DNA from: an uncultured Bacteroidota bacterium
Lineage (GTDB): Bacteria > Bacteroidota > Bacteroidia > Bacteroidales > P3
Length of the DNA stretch: 64,000 nucleotides
Direction: 5' to 3'
Assembly (NCBI GenBank): GCA_902788805.1
Contig: CADALO010000012.1
Location: 124,001-188,000 of the forward strand
Part shown: piece after piece, positions 18,042 through 26,201 of the stretch
Layout: each line of letters begins with the position of its first letter
How positions within the stretch are numbered: the stretch's first letter is position 1
Notes under the pieces: model-generated
The model's database searches: none
What the model was told of the DNA's origin: nothing
The model's input: only the letters and a program-made list of their open reading frames with translations
Translations under genes and position numbers: made by a program

Positions 18042-19514
18042 TTATTCGAACTTAAGCTTGCAGGCGTTGGAACCGAAGGGCTGTGAGAGGAAGAGAAGGT
18101 ATTCATTCTCAGCCGTCTTGTGCGGTGCACCGATACATACCGACTTGGAGGGTATCTGCAATCCCTTGCGAGTAATGTTGCCTTGGTGGTCGACCGTCAT
18201 AGCCATCAGTATTTGCTTGCCGCGGATAAGAGACGTAACCGCCGCCGGCTTGCCTGGCTTGGGCGTAAGGTTGGATGGGCTGTCGACAAAGAACATAGTG
18301 TAGGCGTCGCCGGCGGGGATGAGCCTTGTACGAACTCCGTTATGGACACCTGCAGGAGCCTGCACGTCGCGCGCCACAGTCTTGTGCCATAATATATGTC
18401 CGCTGTTGTCGATGCGGTACATCAACATTCCGGCATAGTCGGTAAGAGTGAACGTGCCGTTCAGATAATAGTCATAGCAGCGCTCATATACCAGCGTCGT
18501 ACCCTCGTCGTCATAGTGCGAGCTGGCGAAGTTCAACTTGTCGGTAGAGAGCACTTTCAGTTTCATACGGTAGGTGACATTGCAGAGGTCGCAGATGTTC
18601 TCTTTAGTGAATTCAACCTTCTCAAACTTGCTGACCCTTTTGGCCTTGGTGTCATACACAAGAGAGTATATGCCCGACATCCAGCGGCTGAAGTCGTCCT
18701 GCGCTTCGCCCTTGAGGAGGCCTGTGCAATAAATCTTGCCGTTGGCATAGCGCACAATTTCCATATTCTGCAGCTCCGGCAGCACCTCATTGCAAGTGAA
18801 GCCGCGCTCCCTCTCGCCGTCCAGGACAGAGAACTGCAAGCGGGTCTCGTCGCTATTCTTGAGACGCTGGAAACCGCCGACAATGACATCGCCGCTGTCG
18901 CTTACAAAATAGTCGTCGATAACGTCCATCCTGAATTCCATACTCCACAGCTCGTCCAAACCAGTGTCATACATATTGATGAGCCATTCGGCCTCGCCAT
19001 CATTGACAACGGCCAGAATGACGCTTAGCCATTCCTGCGACTGCGACGAGGAAACGAATGTGTAATGCTTGCCGTTCTCGCGGCGTGCAAACGAAGCCAG
19101 TTCAACGGGCTCGCCTTTACGGGTCAGCGTAGCTGGATCGTAACTGACTTTCAGCACCCTGTATTCAGACTTTGTGCTCTCGGTCATCATCAAATCAATA
19201 GAGCCATCGTTGACGAAGCCGCCATACATCGAATAATTCTCATCGTCGGTCAGTTGCACACTGCCTTGCTCCACAAGATTGTAGTCATAGCTTATAAGTG
19301 AGGGAAAGTTCTTATGCTTTTTGCCCGTGTTGGATGGTACGTTCATAAGGTAGATACGGTCGGCGGTGTTGCCGATAAAGCCTGTCTCCTGCACCACGTT
19401 TGACTTCGAACACTTCAGTGCTTTCGACTCGGCTCCCACTGTGAGGGTCCACTCCTGGCCTATGGCAACTTGCCCCAGGGCAATAAGCACAAACAACAAT
19501 GATAACTTTCTCAT
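18042..19514 (-). CDS. Secreted protein of unknown function
   Basis: A 490-residue protein with a clear signal peptide (MRKLSLLFVLIALGQVAIGQ), rich in beta-strand patterns and aromatic/acidic turns such as LISYDYNLVEQG, WLINMYDTGLDELW and LMYRIDNSGHILWHK. These look propeller-like, but no family is recognised. The start is set at the ATG at 19514; the in-frame extension to 19559 carries an extra hydrophilic stretch before the signal peptide. It sits between the anti-sigma gene (78-base gap) and the M48 protease (14 bases), so is probably part of that operon. Confidence 0.7.
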   Translation of the reverse strand: MRKLSLLFVLIALGQVAIGQEWTLTVGAESKALKCSKSNVVQETGFIGNTADRIYLMNVPSNTGKKHKNFPSLISYDYNLVEQGSVQLTDDENYSMYGGFVNDGSIDLMMTESTKSEYRVLKVSYDPATLTRKGEPVELASFARRENGKHYTFVSSSQSQEWLSVILAVVNDGEAEWLINMYDTGLDELWSMEFRMDVIDDYFVSDSGDVIVGGFQRLKNSDETRLQFSVLDGERERGFTCNEVLPELQNMEIVRYANGKIYCTGLLKGEAQDDFSRWMSGIYSLVYDTKAKRVSKFEKVEFTKENICDLCNVTYRMKLKVLSTDKLNFASSHYDDEGTTLVYERCYDYYLNGTFTLTDYAGMLMYRIDNSGHILWHKTVARDVQAPAGVHNGVRTRLIPAGDAYTMFFVDSPSNLTPKPGKPAAVTSLIRGKQILMAMTVDHQGNITRKGLQIPSKSVCIGAPHKTAENEYLLFLSQPFGSNACKLKFE

Positions 19515-19592
19515 ATTCTGAATTTTTCTAATAAAAATAATTCTATTAATGTTTTGCAAATATACAATTTTTCTGAGAAATCGGGATTATTG

Positions 19593-20426
19593 TCAATAAT
19601 ATAGGATGGTTTGACGTCCGTTACCCGTTGGCACAAAGTGCATTCTCATCTGAGGATTGAGTTGCTGTTCGGCCTCTATGTATATTTTCTCACGCTGATC
19701 CTTCTGCTTGTCAATATAGTCCTCGCGTTTCTTGAACATCCTGCGACGGCGGTTGCTCCTCAGTGCCCTGCGGCCGTTCTCATCCTTGATAATCTTTTCC
19801 ACCTCACTCTGCGTGGGCTTGTCAGGGTATGACCTTACGGAGTGCGGGTCGCTGCCTGTGGCGCTGTCGTTGACTATCGTGTCCTGGACCTCAGCCAGCG
19901 GCTGCATCTCCCCGGCAGTGTCGGCATCGGCAATCATCTGTATTTCGGGCGCCTTCGTTTCAAGCACCGAAGGTGCCGCCACGCTGTCGGCAGCGACCTG
20001 CACGCGCGTCTTGTCAGTCTCGGGCATCGGGGTTGAAGCAAGACGTTCCTGCTGCACCTGCGGCTTGTCAATAGCCGTGGGCTCTATGCTGTCAGTAATC
20101 GGCAATGCAGCGGTGTCTGCTACTGCTGCCGGCTTCTCTGGACGTGAAGCCGCCATTGAAGGACCGCTCTGGCGACGCTCCACCATCCACACTCCAACGC
20201 CAAGGGCCAGGACCAGCATTGCCGCCATCGCGTAGCGCAACACCGGTTTGGGGCGTGACAGCGGGATGTAAGGCGCGCTCGGTTTCTTTTCTGCACCTCG
20301 TTCTCCTATCAGTTGACGTAGCTCATCGCCCGACGGCAGTTCGACGCGTTCCATTTCGTCATTAAACTTACGATACAATTGTCTCAAGTCCTTACCTTTC
20401 ATATCTCTTTCCTCCATCCGTTTCAT
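19593..20426 (-). CDS. Probable anti-sigma factor, single-pass membrane protein
   Basis: A 277-residue protein with a hydrophilic N-terminus of about 70 residues, one membrane segment (AMAAMLVLALGVGVWMV, about 71-87), and a long Pro/Ala/Thr/Asp-rich periplasmic part ending in a basic region with NRRRRMFKKRED. Its ATG overlaps the sigma gene's stop by four bases (ATGA), the usual sigma/anti-sigma arrangement. No zinc-type anti-sigma motif is visible, so the call rests on topology and position. Confidence 0.65.
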   Translation of the reverse strand: MKRMEERDMKGKDLRQLYRKFNDEMERVELPSGDELRQLIGERGAEKKPSAPYIPLSRPKPVLRYAMAAMLVLALGVGVWMVERRQSGPSMAASRPEKPAAVADTAALPITDSIEPTAIDKPQVQQERLASTPMPETDKTRVQVAADSVAAPSVLETKAPEIQMIADADTAGEMQPLAEVQDTIVNDSATGSDPHSVRSYPDKPTQSEVEKIIKDENGRRALRSNRRRRMFKKREDYIDKQKDQREKIYIEAEQQLNPQMRMHFVPTGNGRQTILYY

Positions 20427-20929
20427 AACTCGTCCTCCTTTTTAGGGTTCAACATCTTTCTCAGTTTCAATTTAATTCGTGTCAGTTTAATAGCAACATT
20501 ACCATACGTCATACTCATAACCTCGGCAATCTCACCTGTCTTGAAACCCTCCATCCACATAATGAAGATGTCGCGTTCGTCTGGGGGAAGCATAGCCACA
20601 GCCTCGCGCACCTCTTCGAGCATACGGTCAACGCTGTCGTCCTGGGCTATATTCTCCACCTCGCAATCCTGCTGGTGCTCTGTCTCGAGGCGATGCTTGC
20701 GCATCTGGTTGAGCATAGTATAGCGTGTCACAGCATAAATCCACGTCGAGGGCTTGCTTTGCCCCTTGAACGTACCGTATGACTCCCACAACGCCACCAC
20801 CGCGTCTTGATACAGGTCGCGCAACTCCGAGCGGGTGGCGTTGGTGTACATCGCACATACCTTCAGTATCAGCCGCTCGTGCTGTTGTATCATCTCTACA
20901 AACTGGTCTTCTTTCTCCTTTTGAGTCAT
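20423..20929 (-). CDS. ECF-type RNA polymerase sigma factor
   Basis: A 168-residue sigma-70 family protein containing only regions 2 and 4. Region 2 includes DLYQDAVVALWESYGTFKG and STWIYAVTRYTMLNQMRK; region 4 includes MLPPDERDIFIMWMEGF, then GEIAEVMSMTYGNVAIKLTR as the DNA-recognition helix-turn-helix. It heads a leftward operon with an anti-sigma gene, a secreted protein, an M48 protease and an outer-membrane protein, so it probably responds to an envelope signal. The 261-base gap upstream to vanX is AT-rich and contains no convincing gene. Confidence 0.93.
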   Translation of the reverse strand: MTQKEKEDQFVEMIQQHERLILKVCAMYTNATRSELRDLYQDAVVALWESYGTFKGQSKPSTWIYAVTRYTMLNQMRKHRLETEHQQDCEVENIAQDDSVDRMLEEVREAVAMLPPDERDIFIMWMEGFKTGEIAEVMSMTYGNVAIKLTRIKLKLRKMLNPKKEDEL

Positions 20930-21190
20930 TGTTCAGATAATCTTAACCTAATAACTGACTTTTGCCTTTTTTATTTTAAACTATGTCTTTCTACCCTACT
21001 TGTAACAAAAATAGACATTTTTTTACAACTTGACGTTTTTTTTCTTTGAGTAAAAAGCACAAATATCGGCAAATCAATATAGTAAACAACAAAGATAATT
21101 ACAACCAAATTCATACAGATTGCGATTCCCCACAAAAAAAGCCCTACAATATAATCCATTTTCTTACGTTATGGAAAAAAATACCGAACA

Positions 21191-21979
21191 ATGAAGATAC
21201 GCACCTACCTGTTTTTATCCCTATGCCTTGCCGGCACACTGCTTGTATCGTGCCGTGGCAACGAGACCGTAGACAAGACTGTCAATGACACAATCACCGA
21301 AGTCGCCGACGACACCAAAGCCTCAAACGAGTCTGACGCTTTCGTCAACCTAACCGATGTCGTGCCCGACGCGATACTCGAGATACGCTATTTCGGCACA
21401 TACAACTTTGTAGGCACCCGCATCGACGGCTACGAGCAGCCCACTGCCCTCCTCACCCGCCAGGCCGCCGACAGCCTGCAAGCCGTGAGCGACGACCTCA
21501 AGGCCAAGGGCTACCGTCTTAAAATATACGATGCCTACCGCCCCCAAAGCGCAGTAGACCACTTCGTCCGCTGGGGAAAAGACCTTGGCGACACGCAGAT
21601 GAAGCCGTATTTCTACCCCAATGTAGACAAGAGGTATCTCTTCAGCCTCGGCTACATCGCTTCACACAGCGGGCACTCGCGCGGTTCGACGCTCGACCTT
21701 ACCCTCTTCGATATGAATACCGAAAAAGAGGTCGATATGGGCGGCACCTTTGACTGGTTCGGAACCGAAAGCCACCCCGACTGTGGCGGCGACCCCGTCA
21801 AAGGCACCTGGCGCCAGAACGACACCATCACCGCCAAACAGTTTGCCGCACGTATGCTGCTGCGCAACGCAATGATGCGCCACGGCTTCAGGCCCTACGA
21901 TTGCGAATGGTGGCACTTCACCCTCCGCAACGAGCCCTATCCCGACACCTATTTCACCTTCCCTGTACGTGAGCTTTAA
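21191..21979 (+). CDS. D-alanyl-D-alanine dipeptidase, VanX/DdpX family lipoprotein
   Basis: A zinc dipeptidase of 262 residues. The signal ends in AGTLLVSC, with a lipobox Cys near residue 21. The VanX domain has the arginine region DAYRPQSAVDHF, the zinc ligands in SGHSRGSTLDLTLFD (about 157-171) and the catalytic Glu plus third ligand in CEWWHF. As a periplasmic lipoprotein it most likely recycles D-Ala-D-Ala from peptidoglycan. Nothing near it suggests glycopeptide resistance (no vanH or vanA). A radical SAM gene follows after 12 bases. Confidence 0.9.
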   Translation: MKIRTYLFLSLCLAGTLLVSCRGNETVDKTVNDTITEVADDTKASNESDAFVNLTDVVPDAILEIRYFGTYNFVGTRIDGYEQPTALLTRQAADSLQAVSDDLKAKGYRLKIYDAYRPQSAVDHFVRWGKDLGDTQMKPYFYPNVDKRYLFSLGYIASHSGHSRGSTLDLTLFDMNTEKEVDMGGTFDWFGTESHPDCGGDPVKGTWRQNDTITAKQFAARMLLRNAMMRHGFRPYDCEWWHFTLRNEPYPDTYFTFPVREL

Positions 21980-21991
21980 CTCACCGACATT

Positions 21992-23077
21992 ATGCAATTA
22001 GACGAATATCTCAGCAACGGCATCGCCAGCATTATGGCGAAAGCCTACCGCAATGTGCTGAGCAACCCGCGCGAGGCCAAGTTCGCCTTCAAGATGCAGC
22101 GCCTCTTCGAGAAATCCGCCAAGCGACGCAAAGAAATCCTTGAGAAGGAAGGTCTCGAGGTGCCGCCGTTCCTCATCAGTAGCATCGCCACCACGTGCAA
22201 CCTGCACTGCAAAGGATGCTACGCACGCTCCAACGGCATTGCCAACGACAACGCCGACGACAGCAAACCCACGCTGACACCCAGCCAGTGGCGCGACATA
22301 TTCACCGAAGCCGCCTCGATGGGCATCAACTTCTCACTGCTTGCCGGAGGCGAGCCGATGATGCGTCGCGACATACTGGAACAGGTGGCAGAGGTCAAGG
22401 ATATGATATTCCCCATCTTCACCAACGGCACGCTTATAGGCCCAACCAATCTGAAGTTCCTGACCGAGCACCTCAATATGGTGCCCGTCATCAGCCTTGA
22501 AGGAACAGCGGCAGGCACCGACGAGCGGCGCGGAAAGGGCGTGTTCCAGCGCGCGCTGCTCTCGATGGAGATGCTGAAACGCGAGCAACTCTTCTTCGGC
22601 ACCAGCATTACCGTGACCACAGCCAATATGGAGCAGGTCACCTCGCACGAGTTCCTCGACCAGTTGCGCGGCTACGGCTGCAAACTGGTGTTCTATGTAG
22701 AATACGTTCCCACCGAGCAGGGCACAGAGCATCTGGCCCTCGGCGACGAGCAGGTGGCGCAGATGGAAACCGTGCTCGAGGAGCGCCGCGCGGAATACGA
22801 CGACATCATATTCCTCTCCTTCCCCGGCGACGAGAAAGAGCTTGGCGGCTGTCTGGCATCAGGTCGCGGCTTCTTCCATATCGGTCCCGACGGCTCGGCC
22901 GAGCCGTGCCCCTTCTCGCCCTTCAGCGACAGCAACGTGGCCCAGATCGGTCTGCGCCTGGCCTTGCAGTCGCCACTGTTCCGCAAGATTCGCGCCGCCC
23001 ACGCCCTCGGATGGGAGCACACTGGCGGATGCACCCTCTTCGAGCATCGCGACGAGATAGATAAGATGATGGCTTGA
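21992..23077 (+). CDS. Radical SAM protein with SPASM-like C-terminus
   Basis: A 361-residue radical S-adenosylmethionine enzyme. The iron-sulfur motif CxxxCxxC is at C69, C73 and C76 (CNLHCKGC), followed by the glycine-rich SAM block LLAGGEPMMRRD. The C-terminal part has further cysteines in GPDGSAEPCPFSP and GCLASG, like a SPASM-type auxiliary cluster region. An N-terminal helical extension of about 55 residues precedes the domain. Substrate unknown; no precursor-peptide gene is visible nearby. It is co-directional with the VanX gene 12 bases upstream. Confidence 0.85.
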   Translation: MQLDEYLSNGIASIMAKAYRNVLSNPREAKFAFKMQRLFEKSAKRRKEILEKEGLEVPPFLISSIATTCNLHCKGCYARSNGIANDNADDSKPTLTPSQWRDIFTEAASMGINFSLLAGGEPMMRRDILEQVAEVKDMIFPIFTNGTLIGPTNLKFLTEHLNMVPVISLEGTAAGTDERRGKGVFQRALLSMEMLKREQLFFGTSITVTTANMEQVTSHEFLDQLRGYGCKLVFYVEYVPTEQGTEHLALGDEQVAQMETVLEERRAEYDDIIFLSFPGDEKELGGCLASGRGFFHIGPDGSAEPCPFSPFSDSNVAQIGLRLALQSPLFRKIRAAHALGWEHTGGCTLFEHRDEIDKMMA

Positions 23078-23129
23078 CACATCCCCTCGCATACTTCCGC
23101 CACAAGCAAGGCTGCAGATTCATAAAAAC

Positions 23130-23162
23130 GACAGCAGGGCGCCCACGGGGCGCCCTGCTGTC
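23130..23162 (-). terminator. Bidirectional terminator between the radical SAM gene and fba
   Basis: A 15-bp perfect stem GACAGCAGGGCGCCC with a 3-base loop; on the minus strand GTTTTTATG follows. It serves fba and probably also stops transcription from the radical SAM gene. Confidence 0.88.
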
Positions 23163-23185
23163 ATATAAGGGTTTTTGACGCGTTG

Positions 23186-24184
23186 TCAGAGTTTGTCGTT
23201 CGAGCCGAGTACGTTGACGATCTTGTGGATGTACATTTTCTTCATACTCTCGCGGGCAGGCTTCAGATACTGACGCGGGTCGAAATGGTCGGGATGCTCG
23301 GCCAAGTGCTTGCGGATGGCAGCGGTCATTGCCAGACGGCTATCGCTATCGATATTGATCTTGCACACAGCGCTCTTGGCGGCCTTGCGCAGCTGCTCCT
23401 CGGGAATACCCACAGCGGCTTTCAAAGCACCGCCGTAGGCGTTGATGGTGTCCACCTCGTCCTGCGGAACCGAGCTCGAGCCGTGAAGCACGATGGGGAA
23501 GCCGGGCAGCTTCTTCTCTATGGCCTCGAGCACGTCGAATGCCAGCGGAGGAGGCAGCAGACGGCCGGTCTTTGGGTCGACGGTGCACTGCTCGGGTTTG
23601 AACTTATAGGCACCGTGGCTGGTGCCGATGCTGATAGCCAGCGAGTCGCAACCGGTGCGGGTGGCGAAATCGATAACCTCTTCAGGCTTCGTGTAGTGGC
23701 TCACTTCGGATGCCACCTCGTCCTCGACGCCGGCCAGCACGCCAAGCTCGCACTCGACGGTGACATCATACTTGTGGGCGTACTCTACCACTTGGCGGGA
23801 GATTCTGATATTCTCCTCGTATGGCAGTGCGCTGCCGTCGTACATAACCGAGCTGAAGCCCATATCGATGCAGCTCTTGCAGGTCTCGAAGCTGTCGCCG
23901 TGGTCGAGATGCAGCACAATCTGCGGGTTGGGGCAGCCAAGCTCTTTGGCATACTCCACAGCGCCTTCAGCCATATAGCGCAGCAGTGTCGGGTTGGCAT
24001 AGTCGCGTGCGCCCTTGCTCACCTGCAGGATGACGGGACTCTTGGTCTCGACGGCTGCCTGGATGATGGCCTGCATCTGCTCCATATTGTTGAAATTGAA
24101 TGCCGGAATAGCGTAACCGCCGTCAACGGCTTTTGCGAACATTGCACGGGTGTTCACTAGCCCTATCTTCTTGTAATCTACCAT
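23186..24184 (-). CDS. fba: Fructose-bisphosphate aldolase, class II
   Basis: A zinc-dependent aldolase of glycolysis and gluconeogenesis, 332 residues. Visible features are PAFNFNNMEQMQAI near the N-terminus, the zinc-binding HLDHGD (about 92-97), ECELGVLAG, SIGTSHGAYKF, and LHGSSSVPQDEV. The ATG at 24184 is preceded by a good promoter and the gene ends at a strong terminator, so it is a single-gene unit. Confidence 0.96.
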   Translation of the reverse strand: MVDYKKIGLVNTRAMFAKAVDGGYAIPAFNFNNMEQMQAIIQAAVETKSPVILQVSKGARDYANPTLLRYMAEGAVEYAKELGCPNPQIVLHLDHGDSFETCKSCIDMGFSSVMYDGSALPYEENIRISRQVVEYAHKYDVTVECELGVLAGVEDEVASEVSHYTKPEEVIDFATRTGCDSLAISIGTSHGAYKFKPEQCTVDPKTGRLLPPPLAFDVLEAIEKKLPGFPIVLHGSSSVPQDEVDTINAYGGALKAAVGIPEEQLRKAAKSAVCKINIDSDSRLAMTAAIRKHLAEHPDHFDPRQYLKPARESMKKMYIHKIVNVLGSNDKL

Positions 24185-24250
24185 AATATAACGTTTTTAA
24201 TTTGCAATTGTCGGTTTACGTATTGTGTTTTTTTCAGGTTTTTGAATTTG

Positions 24251-24279
24251 CAAAGGTACGATTTTTTTCTGATACGCAA
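24251..24279 (-). promoter_or_regulatory. fba promoter
   Basis: On the minus strand TTG (24279-24277), 18 bases, then TACCTTTG (24258-24251), matching the Bacteroidota promoter, about 67 bases before the ATG. Confidence 0.62.
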
Positions 24280-24349
24280 CTATTTTTTCGGGATAAAAAT
24301 CATTTCCACACCATATTTTCTCCGCCTCAGGGTGCCACCAGCACTGGTT

Positions 24350-24440
24350 GTTGTCCGCTTGTTGTCCGCTTGATGTCCGCTTGTTGTCCGCTTTAAAAGC
24401 GGACAACAAGCGGACATCAAGCGGACAACAAGCGGACAAC
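24350..24440. repeat. Giant hairpin 2: 45-bp perfect arms of 11-base GTTGTCCGCTT units
   Basis: Left arm 24350-24394 and right arm 24396-24440 are perfect inverted repeats around one base. Each arm is four tandem 11-base units (GTTGTCCGCTT three times, GATGTCCGCTT once) plus one T. It lies in the 379-base divergent gap between fba and dapB. The preceding sequence (GGGTGCC, then CACTGG) also resembles the flank of hairpin 1. Confidence 0.93.
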
Positions 24441-24532
24441 TGAAACAGCACCTTAAAGCGTTGTCGGAACGGGCTTTCCGGCATCGGAAGATAATTATTG
24501 TGCAAAAATAGATTTATGTCGATTTTTTTGTG

Positions 24533-24540
24533 TAATTTTG
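24533..24540 (+). promoter_or_regulatory. dapB -7 promoter element
   Basis: TAATTTTG, 24 bases before the dapB ATG. The surrounding TTGTGTAATTTTGCAAC is the same as at the tsaD promoter. No good -33 TTG at the expected distance. Confidence 0.55.
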
Positions 24541-24563
24541 CAACCTGTTTAAAGACCCCTGAA

Positions 24564-25247
24564 ATGAAGTTTGCAATCATCGGATATGGCAAGATGGGCC
24601 ACGCCGTGGAGAGCGCGGCATTGAGACGCAACCATCAGATTGTCTGCACCATAGACAACCCCTCAGAGCTCGAGGCTCGGTTGCCGCAGCTGCGGCAGGC
24701 CGATGTCGCCATCGAATTTTCAACCCCCGCCACCGCAGCCGAAAACATCCGTTTCTGCCTCGAGGCGGGCATAGCCATCGTGTGCGGCACCACAGGCTGG
24801 TACGACCGCTTTGACGAGTTGGCGGCCCTGTGTCGCGAAAAGAACGGCACGCTGTTCACCGCCACCAATTTCAGCATCGGGATGAACATAATGTTCGCCC
24901 TCAACGAACGGCTGGCAGAGCTGATGCGCGGCCGCGACGACTACGCCGTGAGCATCAGCGAGACGCACCACATCCACAAGCTCGACGCGCCGAGCGGCAC
25001 AGCCATAACTCTTCAGCAGCAGATAGCGGAAAGCGGAAGACGGAAAGCGGAGCAGGTGCCCATCACCTCCTACCGCGAGGGCGAGGTGCCCGGCACCCAC
25101 ACCGTATGCTACGACAGCGCCATCGACACCATAACGCTGACCCACGAGGCCCACAGCCGCGAGGGACTGGCACAAGGAGCGCTGCTTGCCGCCGAATGGG
25201 TGGCCGGCAAGAAAGGCATATTCACGATGAAAGACATACTGAAATAG
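24564..25247 (+). CDS. dapB: 4-hydroxy-tetrahydrodipicolinate reductase DapB
   Basis: NAD(P)H-dependent reductase in lysine/diaminopimelate synthesis, 227 residues. The nucleotide-binding GYGKMG is at residues 7-12, and the catalytic and substrate motif ETHHIHKLDAPSGTA is near 133-147. Residues about 155-163 (SGRRKAEQ) are encoded by a 26-base repeat (25027-25052) that matches the intergenic repeat at 32665-32690 with one mismatch, so a dispersed repeat seems to have entered the frame. The start at 24564 is chosen because GYGKMG must lie close to the N-terminus. Confidence 0.95.
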   Translation: MKFAIIGYGKMGHAVESAALRRNHQIVCTIDNPSELEARLPQLRQADVAIEFSTPATAAENIRFCLEAGIAIVCGTTGWYDRFDELAALCREKNGTLFTATNFSIGMNIMFALNERLAELMRGRDDYAVSISETHHIHKLDAPSGTAITLQQQIAESGRRKAEQVPITSYREGEVPGTHTVCYDSAIDTITLTHEAHSREGLAQGALLAAEWVAGKKGIFTMKDILK

Positions 25248-25253
25248 ACATTT

Positions 25254-26201
25254 ATGGATGACAAAGGAATAGAGAAGATTATATCGCTCGAAGAGATTGA
25301 CTATACACGTTTTTGGGGCACAAATGACAGGATGCTCGACTTTGTGAGGATGCTGTTCCCGAAGCTGAAACTGATTGTGCGCGGCGAGATGCTCAAAGTC
25401 ATCGGCGCCGAGGACGAGACCGAGGCGTTCGAGGCCAAGCTGAACGCTATGATGACATACTATGAGAAATTCGGCCGCATCAACGAGAATGCCATTATGC
25501 AGATAATGGAGACCGGCGGCGGCCCCGACACCGAGACCAACGACGAGATACTGGTGCACGGTCGCAACGGACTGCTCGTCAAGGCCCGCACGCCCAACCA
25601 GCGGCGTCTGGTAGAGGCCGTGAAGAGCAACGATATGGTCTTTGCCATAGGCCCTGCCGGTACGGGCAAGACCTATACCGCCGTGGCTTTAGCTGTGAGA
25701 GCGTTGAAGAACAAAGAGATACGCCGCATCATACTGACCCGCCCCGCTGTCGAGGCCGGCGAGAACCTGGGCTTCCTGCCGGGCGACCTGCGCGACAAGC
25801 TGGACCCCTACCTGCAGCCGCTCTACGATGCCCTGCGCGATATGATACCGCAGCAGAAGCTCCTCTCCTACTGGGAAGACAACACAATCGAGATTGCTCC
25901 GCTGGCATTTATGCGCGGACGTACACTGGACAACGCCTTCGTCATTCTCGACGAGGCGCAGAACGCGACCTCGGCCCAGCTCAAGATGTTCCTGACACGT
26001 ATGGGCCGCAACGCCAAGTTCGTCATCACCGGCGACATAACCCAAATCGACCTGCCACGCAACCAGCAATCGGGATTGGTGCAGGCCACCCAAATACTGA
26101 AAGACATCGACGGCATTTCTGTTATTGAACTGGACAACAGCGATGTAATACGCCACCGACTGGTGACAAGAATAATCAGAGCCTATGATAGCCTCGCCTA
26201 A
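25254..26201 (+). CDS. PhoH-like ATPase
   Basis: A cytosolic P-loop protein of 315 residues in the PhoH family. An N-terminal KH-like region is followed by the ATPase core with Walker A GPAGTGKT (about 126-133), RPAVEAGENLGFLPGD and Walker B FVILDEAQNAT (about 224-234). The family is associated with RNA metabolism and phosphate or other stress, but the exact reaction is poorly defined. It starts six bases after dapB and overlaps ispE by 17 bases, so the three are probably one transcript. Confidence 0.92.
   Translation: MDDKGIEKIISLEEIDYTRFWGTNDRMLDFVRMLFPKLKLIVRGEMLKVIGAEDETEAFEAKLNAMMTYYEKFGRINENAIMQIMETGGGPDTETNDEILVHGRNGLLVKARTPNQRRLVEAVKSNDMVFAIGPAGTGKTYTAVALAVRALKNKEIRRIILTRPAVEAGENLGFLPGDLRDKLDPYLQPLYDALRDMIPQQKLLSYWEDNTIEIAPLAFMRGRTLDNAFVILDEAQNATSAQLKMFLTRMGRNAKFVITGDITQIDLPRNQQSGLVQATQILKDIDGISVIELDNSDVIRHRLVTRIIRAYDSLA

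Noticed and set aside
20971..21159. A 62-codon minus-strand frame with one hydrophobic segment in the AT-rich gap before vanX
   Set aside because: Low-complexity AT-rich DNA easily gives such frames; no ribosome-binding site or family pattern, and it would occupy the promoter region of the sigma gene.
21191..21979. Vancomycin resistance gene
   Set aside because: The VanX-type dipeptidase is a lipoprotein next to a radical SAM gene, without vanH, vanA or vanRS, so recycling of peptidoglycan is more likely.
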